Shown here in pieces: positions 1 through 5,819 of a stretch of DNA of 15,133 nucleotides. Within the stretch, counting starts at the first letter, position 1, and every line of letters starts with the position of its first letter. Position numbers and translations under genes: made by a program. Source of the DNA: JBEEJL01 sp043744215 (GTDB taxonomy: Bacteria; Pseudomonadota; Gammaproteobacteria; Burkholderiales; JBEEJL01); the NCBI GenBank assembly GCA_043744215.1, contig JAYTVC010000061.1, forward strand, positions 1 to 15,133. Reading direction: 5' to 3'. The notes below the pieces were generated by a model, which had not been told where the DNA came from, searched no databases, and saw only the letters and a list, made by a program, of their open reading frames with translations.

Positions 1-312
1 GAGTAAATCCAGTGGTGCAGGCAGCTTTGCCGCCCTCAACGAAAACTTTTGATGAAAAACAAATTCCAGCGGCATGCGCTTGAGGGATTTTTCGTCTGCC
101 CCGCACAGCGACATCAGGCGCAAACATTCAGTATAAGCACCGAGCAGAATATGCTGGCCGTTGTCGAGATCGAGCTGGTTGGTATGTATTTTTCGCGCGC
201 GGCCACCCAATTCGGGAGCGGCTTCAAATACGCAGACGGGGATATTTTTCGCGGCCAGTTCCGCGCCCGCTGCCATGCCGGCCCAGCCGCCGCCGATGAT
301 GGCTATGCGCAT
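1..312 (-). CDS. hpnE: Hydroxysqualene-oxidising/reducing FAD enzyme HpnE, N-terminal part (cut by window edge)
   Basis: Only the first 104 codons lie in the window. The start is ATG at 312-310, and an in-frame TAG four codons upstream leaves no earlier start. The protein opens with a dinucleotide-binding Rossmann fold: a GxGxxG loop at residues 7-12 (GGGWAG), an acidic residue (E30) ending the second strand, and a GGRAR segment at 36-40, as in phytoene-desaturase/amine-oxidase flavoproteins. Right after hpnC and hpnD this is expected to be HpnE, the FAD enzyme that converts hydroxysqualene to squalene in bacterial hopanoid pathways. The assignment therefore rests on the fold seen plus the neighbours. 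No Shine-Dalgarno sequence is visible upstream of the ATG. The 146-bp repeat element lies between this gene and hpnD. The C-terminal substrate domain is outside the window. Confidence 0.87.
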   Translation of the reverse strand, partial: MRIAIIGGGWAGMAAGAELAAKNIPVCVFEAAPELGGRARKIHTNQLDLDNGQHILLGAYTECLRLMSLCGADEKSLKRMPLEFVFHQKFSLRAAKLPAPLDLL

Positions 313-335
313 GATGGAAGGCTAAAGTCAAAAAC

Positions 336-481
336 TTCACCACAGAGACACAGAGGCACAGAGAAATTCAAAAGCAAACTCAAGTGGGTTCGCTTGTTGG
401 TTTCACCTCCGCCCTCGAAACATGCCTGCACCAGAAATAAAGATTTTGTTTTTCTCTGTGCCTCTGTGTCTCTGTGGTGAA
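336..481. repeat. Inverted-repeat element with perfect 31-bp ends, between hpnE and hpnD
   Basis: The left arm at 336-366 (begins TTCACCACAGAGACACAGAG) is the exact reverse complement of the right arm at 451-481 (ends CTCTGTGTCTCTGTGGTGAA). They flank an 84-bp centre. Just outside, AAAAC at 331-335 and GTTTT at 485-489 roughly extend the pairing past a 2-nt bulge. Within the centre a second, imperfect hairpin is visible: 372-381 against 386-395 with an AAGT loop. No open frame in it looks like a transposase. It resembles a MITE- or REP-like intergenic repeat. I recall similar CACAGAGACACAGAGG words being common in intergenic DNA of many environmental bacteria, but I cannot check copy number here. 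Confidence 0.85.
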
Positions 482-493
482 CGGTTTTCATTG

Positions 494-1327
494 TCAACCC
501 TTCACCCAGGTTTTCCACGCCAGCCATAATTTTCGTAGCGGTGTGAGGGCGATGCGTTGATGCAGCACCTGGAATTTTTCGTGCGCGATTTCGTGCAGCA
601 AGGTGCGGTAAATCGACGCCATAATCAGCCCTGCACGCTGGGTTTTGCGGTCTGCGGCGGGCAGGGCGGCGAAAGCCTGGTCGTAATATTTTTCTGCGCG
701 CGCGGTTTGAAATTGCATCAGCTTGTTGAAGTTGTCGGAATATTTTCCGTTGATGATGTCGGCGCTTTGCAGGCCGAATTTCGCCAATTCATCCTGCGGC
801 AGATAAATGCGGTCACGCCGCGCGTCTTCGCCCACGTCACGAATGATATTGGTGAGCTGGAATGCCATGCCCAGATCATGGGCGTAATCCAGGGTTTTTT
901 GCTCGGTATAACCGAAAATCATGGCGGACAATTGTCCCACCACCGATGCGACGCGATAGCAATAAAGTTGTAAGGTTTGGAAATCAGCGTAGCGGTGATG
1001 GGTTAAATCCATTTCCATGCCGTCGATGATTTCGTGTAATTTTTCCTGCGGCAATCCAAATGTTTTGACAATCGGCATCAGCGCCTTGCCGACCGGGTGT
1101 TGCGGATTGCCTTGATAGGTATTCACCACTTCGGTGCGCCACCACGCGAGCTTGGTGCGCGCGATACCCACGTCGACCACGTCATCGGCCACGTCATCCA
1201 CTTCGCGGCAGAACGCATACAGCGCGGTGATGGCGCGGCGGCGTTCCATCGGCAAAAACAAGAAGCTGTAATAAAAACTGGAACCGCTTTGTGCGGCTTT
1301 TTGTTGGCAATATTCGTCGGGTGTCAT
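494..1327 (-). CDS. hpnD: Presqualene diphosphate synthase HpnD
   Basis: A 277-residue all-helical trans-isoprenyl diphosphate synthase of the squalene/phytoene synthase family, about the usual length. Both aspartate-rich Mg-diphosphate sites are present: DDVADD at 44-49 and, in the second motif, NIIRDVGEDARRDR at 160-173. The N-terminus MTPDEYCQQKAAQSGSSFYY followed by the ALYAFCREVDD segment is typical of HpnD. In the three-gene hopanoid route HpnD joins two farnesyl diphosphates to presqualene diphosphate, the substrate of HpnC. I chose the ATG at 1327-1325 because the conserved MTPDEYC begins there and AGGA lies 12 nt upstream. An alternative ATG at 1354-1352 adds nine residues and overlaps the hpnC stop as TAATG, which would allow translational coupling. 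The gene ends with TGA at 496-494, 12 nt before the repeat element. Confidence 0.92.
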   Translation of the reverse strand: MTPDEYCQQKAAQSGSSFYYSFLFLPMERRRAITALYAFCREVDDVADDVVDVGIARTKLAWWRTEVVNTYQGNPQHPVGKALMPIVKTFGLPQEKLHEIIDGMEMDLTHHRYADFQTLQLYCYRVASVVGQLSAMIFGYTEQKTLDYAHDLGMAFQLTNIIRDVGEDARRDRIYLPQDELAKFGLQSADIINGKYSDNFNKLMQFQTARAEKYYDQAFAALPAADRKTQRAGLIMASIYRTLLHEIAHEKFQVLHQRIALTPLRKLWLAWKTWVKG

Positions 1328-1353
1328 GTTGTCTGTATGTCCTGTGGGCGGCA

Positions 1354-2190
1354 TTATAACGCCCGCGCGGCCATGATAAACCAATCGGCGGTTTTCAATT
1401 TCGGCCGATGATGGAATACATCGCCGTGGTGTTTTTCGAGCAGATCGAGAATGCGTAGCCCGCCCTGGATAATCATGCGCATCTCCAGGCCAATGCGTCC
1501 CTTGAGAATGCGGCCTAGCGGTTTGCCTTCGAGCAGCAAATTGCGCGCGCGGCGGATTTCGAATTGCATCAAGTCCTGAAAGGGCGCGCCAACATTTTTT
1601 TCGGCGATATTTTTTTCGCTGACATGAAAGCGGTGCAGGTCTTCCAGTGGAATATAAACGCGCGCTTTGGCGAAATCGATTTCCACGTCCTGCCAGAAAT
1701 TGATTAGTTGCAGGGCGCTGCAAATGGCATCGGAATACAGCATGTTTTCCGGGGTGGCTTGCTCATATAAATGCAGCATCAATGTGCCGACCGGGTTGGC
1801 GGAGCGACGGCAATAATCCATCAAGTCATAAAATGTGGCGTAGCGTTTTGTGGTCACGTCCTGGCTGAACGCATCGAGCAAATCGTAAAACGGTTGCAGC
1901 GGGAGAGCATGTGCCTGAATGATTTCAGCCAGGGCTTGAAACAGCGGATCGGCTGACGTTTCGTCCGCTTCAATATGACGCAATTGCGTGCGGTAATTTT
2001 CCAGATTGGCCAAGCGAACCGTGTCGGCTGCATCGCCTTCATCGGCGAAATCGTCGGCCGATCGGGCAAAGGCATAAATGACTTGTACGGGATGACGCAA
2101 TTTTCGCGGCAATAAAACTGACGCCACGGGAAAATTTTCGTAATGGCCCGATTTGAATGACGCAAGGGCGGGGCTGGCAGTTGAATTCAC
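1354..2190 (-). CDS. hpnC: Hydroxysqualene synthase HpnC
   Basis: A 278-residue squalene/phytoene-synthase-family protein. It has a first aspartate motif DDFAD at 46-50 and a second site QLINFWQDVEIDFAKAR at 161-177. The HYENFPVAS-VLLP segment at 16-27 and the YAFARSADDFADEGDA block are characteristic of HpnC, which rearranges presqualene diphosphate to hydroxysqualene. The reading frame continues upstream without a stop through the antisense strand of tRNA-Leu, so the start needs a choice. GTG at 2190-2188 is the closest plausible initiator, 15 residues before the conserved HYENF segment. No in-frame ATG lies before residue 138, and no strong Shine-Dalgarno is visible, so the start is uncertain. 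It is first in the hpnC-hpnD-hpnE order, with 26 nt between the hpnC stop and the chosen hpnD start, and it is divergent from tRNA-Leu and tig. Confidence 0.88.
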   Translation of the reverse strand: MNSTASPALASFKSGHYENFPVASVLLPRKLRHPVQVIYAFARSADDFADEGDAADTVRLANLENYRTQLRHIEADETSADPLFQALAEIIQAHALPLQPFYDLLDAFSQDVTTKRYATFYDLMDYCRRSANPVGTLMLHLYEQATPENMLYSDAICSALQLINFWQDVEIDFAKARVYIPLEDLHRFHVSEKNIAEKNVGAPFQDLMQFEIRRARNLLLEGKPLGRILKGRIGLEMRMIIQGGLRILDLLEKHHGDVFHHRPKLKTADWFIMAARAL

Positions 2191-2249
2191 AATTGTCGGT
2201 AATGCTTGATTTTTTTGAGGATTTTGTGGGGGGTAAAGGGTGCTTTTGG

Positions 2250-2278
2250 CTGACAGCGCACCCTCAATAATATACACT
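2250..2278 (+). promoter_or_regulatory. Probable sigma-70 promoter of tRNA-Leu
   Basis: CTGACA (2250-2255; 5 of 6 to TTGACA) and TACACT (2273-2278; 4 of 6 to TATAAT) are separated by 17 bp. This would start transcription about 4-10 bases before the tRNA at 2289. It lies in the roughly 98-bp divergent region shared with hpnC. The call is by pattern only. Confidence 0.55.
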
Positions 2279-2288
2279 AGCGCATGGA

Positions 2289-2373
2289 GCGAGGGTGGCG
2301 GAATTGGTAGACGCACTGGATTTAGGTTCCAGCGCCGTAAGGCGTGAGGGTTCGAGTCCCTCCTTTCGCACCA
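2289..2373 (+). tRNA. tRNA-Leu, anticodon UAG
   Basis: An 85-nt class II tRNA with a long variable arm. The acceptor strands GCGAGGG and CTTTCGC pair (two G-U), followed by discriminator A and an encoded CCA (2371-2373). The anticodon arm is CTGGA/TCCAG around the loop TTTAGGT, with anticodon TAG at 2323-2325, reading CUN leucine codons. The variable arm GCGCCGTAAGGCGT and the T-loop TTCGAGT are intact. It lies 49 nt before tig with no terminator between, so it may be the first gene of the tig transcript. Confidence 0.97.
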
Positions 2374-2422
2374 GATAATGAATGAACGTATTTGTGATAA
2401 CGATTTTTGACAGGATATTTTG

Positions 2423-3727
2423 ATGCAAACCCAAGTGACCAATCCTCTGGAAAAACAACTCTCCCTTTCATTGCCCGTTGCGCAAATTGAAGCGGAAATC
2501 GAAAACCGCCTTAAGCGTCTCTCGCGCACGGTGAAAATGCAAGGCTTTCGCCCAGGCAAAGTGCCATTCAAATTTGTGGTGCAGCAATACGGCCCGCAAG
2601 TTCGGCAGGAAGTAATGTCTGATTCGGTACAAAAAAGTTTCGCCGAAGCGGTGCAAAAACAAAGCCTGCGCGTTGCCGGTTATCCGCGTTTTGAATCGAA
2701 AGAAAATGCCGGTTCGAGCCAAAGTATCGAGCTGACGGCGATATTCGAAGTGTATCCCGATGTCGCCATCGGCGATTTGGGCGACAGTGCTATTTCCCGC
2801 CCGGTAACGGCGGTGGAAGAAGCCGATGTTGACCGCACCATCGACATTCTGCGCAAGCAACGTGTGAAGTACGAAGCGACCGATCGTGCTGTCGCGAAGG
2901 ACGATTCGGTCAACATGGATTTCCGGGGCACCATGAACGGTGAAGAATTTCCCGGCGGCCAGGGCAAGGCAGTGCAAACCGTGATTGGCGAAGGCCGCAT
3001 GCTGCCGGAATTTGAAGCCGCCCTGATCGGCATGACCAAGGATGGGCGCAAATCATTTGAATTGACCTTCCCCGCGGACTATCATGGTAAAGACGTAGCA
3101 GGCAAAACAGCGACGTTTGAAATCAGCGTGAACGACGTGTCTGCGCCGGTGTTGCCCGTAGTGAACGTTGAATTTGCCCAGGGCCTGGGCGTAGCGGACG
3201 GCGATGTGGCCAGAATGCGCGCCGAGATCAAAGCCAACCTCGAACGGGAAGTGAAAAAGCGCACTCAACAAAAACTAAAAGACCAAGTGATGAACGTATT
3301 GCTGGCCGCCACGACGGTTGAAGTGCCGAAGTCGCTGGTAGAAATGGAAACCCAGCGCCTGATGCAATCGGCGATGGAAGATTTGCAACAGCGCGGCATG
3401 AAGGGCAAAGATATGATCGACTTACCGCCGGAATTATTTACTGAACAGGCGCAGCGTCGCGTTAAACTGGGTTTGATTCTGGGCGAGATTGTGAAACGCC
3501 ACGAGTTGAATGCCAAGCCCGAACAAATCCGCGCTGCGCTCGAAGAACATGCGCAAAGTTTTGAGCAGCCTGAACAAATGGTGCGCTGGTATTACACCCA
3601 GCCTGAGCGCATGCAGGAAGTGGAAGCGCTGGTGCTGGAAGATAACGTGGTGGCCTGGGCTATGGGCAAAGCCAAAGTCAGCGACCAACCGACCAATATG
3701 CAGGATTTGATGGGGAACGCAGCGTGA
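2423..3727 (+). CDS. tig: Trigger factor, ribosome-associated chaperone and peptidyl-prolyl isomerase
   Basis: A 434-residue protein, the usual length of trigger factor, which binds at the ribosomal exit tunnel and shields nascent chains. The ribosome-docking signature GFRPGKVP is at residues 41-48. A central FKBP-like isomerase domain spans about 160-240 (DSVNMDFRGTMNGEEFPGG, then GRMLPEFEAALIGM). The rest is the helical C-terminal chaperone cradle. I chose ATG at 2423 because AGGA at 2412-2415 sits 7 nt upstream; a TTG one codon earlier is less likely. The stop TGA at 3725-3727 overlaps the clpP GTG as GTGA, so the two genes are probably translationally coupled. The order tig-clpP-clpX-lon matches the E. 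coli locus, but there tig and clpP do not overlap. Confidence 0.97.
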   Translation: MQTQVTNPLEKQLSLSLPVAQIEAEIENRLKRLSRTVKMQGFRPGKVPFKFVVQQYGPQVRQEVMSDSVQKSFAEAVQKQSLRVAGYPRFESKENAGSSQSIELTAIFEVYPDVAIGDLGDSAISRPVTAVEEADVDRTIDILRKQRVKYEATDRAVAKDDSVNMDFRGTMNGEEFPGGQGKAVQTVIGEGRMLPEFEAALIGMTKDGRKSFELTFPADYHGKDVAGKTATFEISVNDVSAPVLPVVNVEFAQGLGVADGDVARMRAEIKANLEREVKKRTQQKLKDQVMNVLLAATTVEVPKSLVEMETQRLMQSAMEDLQQRGMKGKDMIDLPPELFTEQAQRRVKLGLILGEIVKRHELNAKPEQIRAALEEHAQSFEQPEQMVRWYYTQPERMQEVEALVLEDNVVAWAMGKAKVSDQPTNMQDLMGNAA

Positions 3728-4347
3728 GCGACTATAACCGCATGGAACCACAGGGTCTGGGCATGATCCCAATGGTGATTGAACAAAGTGGCCGCGGCGA
3801 GCGAGCCTATGATATTTATTCGCGCCTGTTGAAAGAACGCGTCGTGTTTCTGGTAGGTCCGGTGAATGAAGCGACGGCCAACTTGATTGTCGCGCAACTT
3901 TTGTTTCTGGAATCGGAAAATCCCGATAAGGATATTAACTTTTACATCAACTCGCCCGGAGGTTCCGTGTCGGCGGGCCTGGCCATTTACGACACCATGC
4001 AATTCATCAAATCCCCCGTGAGCACCACGTGCATGGGCCTGGCTGCCAGCATGGGAGCATTTTTGCTTGCGGCGGGCGCGCCGGGCAAGCGATACTGTCT
4101 GCCAAATTCCCGCGTGATGATTCACCAGCCTTCAGGCGGATTCAGCGGGCAGGCGTCGGACATTGAAATTCAGGCAAAAGAAATTCTTTACCTGCGCCGC
4201 CGCCTCAATGAAATGATGGCTAAGCATACTGGGCAAGTTATTGATTTAATTGAAAAAGATACCGACCGAGATAATTTCATGAGCGCCGAGGAAGCGGTGA
4301 AATACGGCATCATTGATAAGGTGTTGACCAGCCGAACGGACGGCTGA
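3724..4347 (+). CDS. clpP: ATP-dependent Clp protease proteolytic subunit ClpP
   Basis: A 207-residue serine peptidase that forms the tetradecameric chamber served by ClpX (or ClpA). The catalytic triad can be placed as Ser109 in GLAASMGAF, His134 in RVMIHQPSGG and Asp183 in TDRDNF. Spacing equals that of E. coli ClpP (97/122/171) with a constant offset of 12. The oxyanion/substrate loop INSPGGSVSAG is at 75-85. The start is GTG at 3724, inside the tig stop (GTGA), with a GGGGA Shine-Dalgarno at about 3712. An internal ATG at residue 7 is an alternative that would shorten the propeptide region. It is followed after 70 nt by clpX, its partner ATPase, with no terminator between. Confidence 0.97.
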   Translation: MSDYNRMEPQGLGMIPMVIEQSGRGERAYDIYSRLLKERVVFLVGPVNEATANLIVAQLLFLESENPDKDINFYINSPGGSVSAGLAIYDTMQFIKSPVSTTCMGLAASMGAFLLAAGAPGKRYCLPNSRVMIHQPSGGFSGQASDIEIQAKEILYLRRRLNEMMAKHTGQVIDLIEKDTDRDNFMSAEEAVKYGIIDKVLTSRTDG

Positions 4348-4417
4348 CAACACAGTCTTACAGTAAAGCGCATTATTTTTTACACGGCAGGAAAACGAAC
4401 GAGAGCAGGATTGGCAT

Positions 4418-5683
4418 ATGTCTGACAAAATCAGCGGCGAAAAATTATTGTATTGCTCGTTCTGCGGCAAAAGCCAGCATGAGGTGAAAAAACTCATCGC
4501 CGGACCGTCGGTATTTATTTGCGATGAATGCATCGAGTTGTGCAACGACATCATCCGCGAAGAAGTGCAGGGCGATGCCATCGGCAAAGCGACCAAGTCC
4601 GATTTGCCCGTGCCACACGAGATTTGCCAGATCCTCGACCAATACGTTATCGATCAGGTGCAGGCGAAAAAAATCCTGTCGGTCGCCGTGTACAACCACT
4701 ACAAGCGCCTGAAAAATCCGGCCAAAAATGCCAACGACGTTGAAGTCGCCAAGAGCAACATCCTGCTCATCGGGCCGACGGGTTCGGGCAAAACATTACT
4801 CGCGCAAACCCTCGCGCGTTTGCTCAATGTTCCGTTCGTCATCGCCGACGCCACCACGCTGACCGAAGCCGGTTACGTCGGTGAAGACGTTGAAAACATC
4901 ATCCAGAAATTATTGCAGAAATGCGATTACGACATCGAGAAAGCCCAGCGCGGCATAGTTTACATCGACGAGATCGACAAAATTTCGCGCAAGTCCGACA
5001 ACCCCTCCATCACCCGCGATGTCAGCGGCGAGGGTGTGCAGCAGGCCTTGTTGAAACTGATTGAAGGCACCATCGCCTCCGTGCCGCCCCAAGGCGGCCG
5101 CAAACATCCGAACCAGGAGTTCGTGCAGGTTGATACGACCAACATTTTGTTCATCTGCGGCGGCGCCTTCGGCGGGTTGGAAAAAGTCGTGCGTGGTCGC
5201 TCAGAGCAGGGCGGCATCGGCTTCGGCGCAAGCGTGAAAAGCAAAGACGACCGCAAGGAAATCGGCGCGCTGCTGCGCGAAGTGGAGCCGGAAGATTTAA
5301 TTAAATACGGCTTGATTCCCGAATTCGTCGGCCGCTTGCCTGTCGTCGCAACGCTTGATGAGCTCGACGAAAAAGCGCTGGTTCGCATTCTCACCGAACC
5401 GAAAAATGCGCTCACCAAACAATATCAAAAATTGCTGGGCATGGAAGGCGTCGAGTTGGAGTTCCGCGAAAACGCGTTGAACGCCATCGCCAAAAAAGCC
5501 CTCGCACGCAAAACCGGCGCACGCGGATTGCGTTCCATTATCGAACATTCGCTGCTCGACATCATGTTCGAATTGCCGTCGATGCAAAATGTTTCCAAAG
5601 TCGTCATGGATGAAAACGCCGTGGTGGGCGAAGGAAAACCGATTTTGATCTACGCCGATCAACCTAAAGTGGCAGGGGTGTAA
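4418..5683 (+). CDS. clpX: ATP-dependent Clp protease ATP-binding subunit ClpX
   Basis: A 421-residue AAA+ unfoldase that recognises tagged substrates and threads them into ClpP. The N-terminal C4 zinc-binding domain has Cys13, Cys16, Cys35 and Cys38. Walker A GPTGSGKT is at 119-126, the pore loop GYVG at 152-155, Walker B IVYIDEID at 180-187 and the RKH loop at 228-230. The IGF loop that docks on ClpP is at 267-269, and sensor 2 GARGLR begins at 367. Length and motif order are those of complete ClpX, so the enzyme should be active. The start ATG at 4418 has AGGA at 4407-4410, 7 nt upstream. It probably shares a transcript with tig and clpP. I could not identify a convincing terminator between clpX and lon. 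Confidence 0.98.
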   Translation: MSDKISGEKLLYCSFCGKSQHEVKKLIAGPSVFICDECIELCNDIIREEVQGDAIGKATKSDLPVPHEICQILDQYVIDQVQAKKILSVAVYNHYKRLKNPAKNANDVEVAKSNILLIGPTGSGKTLLAQTLARLLNVPFVIADATTLTEAGYVGEDVENIIQKLLQKCDYDIEKAQRGIVYIDEIDKISRKSDNPSITRDVSGEGVQQALLKLIEGTIASVPPQGGRKHPNQEFVQVDTTNILFICGGAFGGLEKVVRGRSEQGGIGFGASVKSKDDRKEIGALLREVEPEDLIKYGLIPEFVGRLPVVATLDELDEKALVRILTEPKNALTKQYQKLLGMEGVELEFRENALNAIAKKALARKTGARGLRSIIEHSLLDIMFELPSMQNVSKVVMDENAVVGEGKPILIYADQPKVAGV

Positions 5684-5761
5684 GTATTTGATTTTATTGA
5701 TTTTTTTTGCGCTTCTCGGCGCTCATCCGAAGGGGAAAACCAATGGTCCGGCAGTATCGAC

Positions 5762-5789
5762 CTTGAAATGTTCCAGGCAGTCCCCACGT
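5762..5789 (+). promoter_or_regulatory. Sigma-32 (RpoH) type heat-shock promoter of lon
   Basis: CTTGAAA at 5762-5768 and CCCCACGT at 5782-5789 are separated by 13 bp. The classic sigma-32 elements are CTTGAAA and CCCCATnT, so the -35 is perfect and the -10 differs at one specified base. Transcription would start around 5795-5800, giving a leader of about 20-25 nt before the lon ATG. The E. coli lon gene also has a heat-shock promoter. Confidence 0.75.
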
Positions 5790-5819
5790 TAATTGCAACT
5801 ACTTGAAAAGGTGAGCACC

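Noticed and set aside
49..480. 143-codon plus-strand open frame
   Set aside because: It runs antisense to the hpnE start, which has a clear FAD-binding motif, and then through the inverted-repeat element; no protein-like features are seen.
2191..2571. N-terminal extension of hpnC running through the antisense of tRNA-Leu
   Set aside because: The frame is open only by chance. It would put coding sequence across a complete tRNA gene on the opposite strand, and HpnC proteins begin shortly before the HYENFPVAS segment.
5690..5745. Possible terminator between clpX and lon
   Set aside because: There is a T run followed by a weak GCGC/GCGC pairing, but the T tract precedes the stem on the plus strand, so it is not a Rho-independent terminator in the reading direction.
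5793..5819. Upstream TTG start for lon adding nine residues
   Set aside because: The likely heat-shock transcription start is at about 5795-5800, so this codon would not be inside the mRNA, and the ATG at 5820 has a good Shine-Dalgarno.
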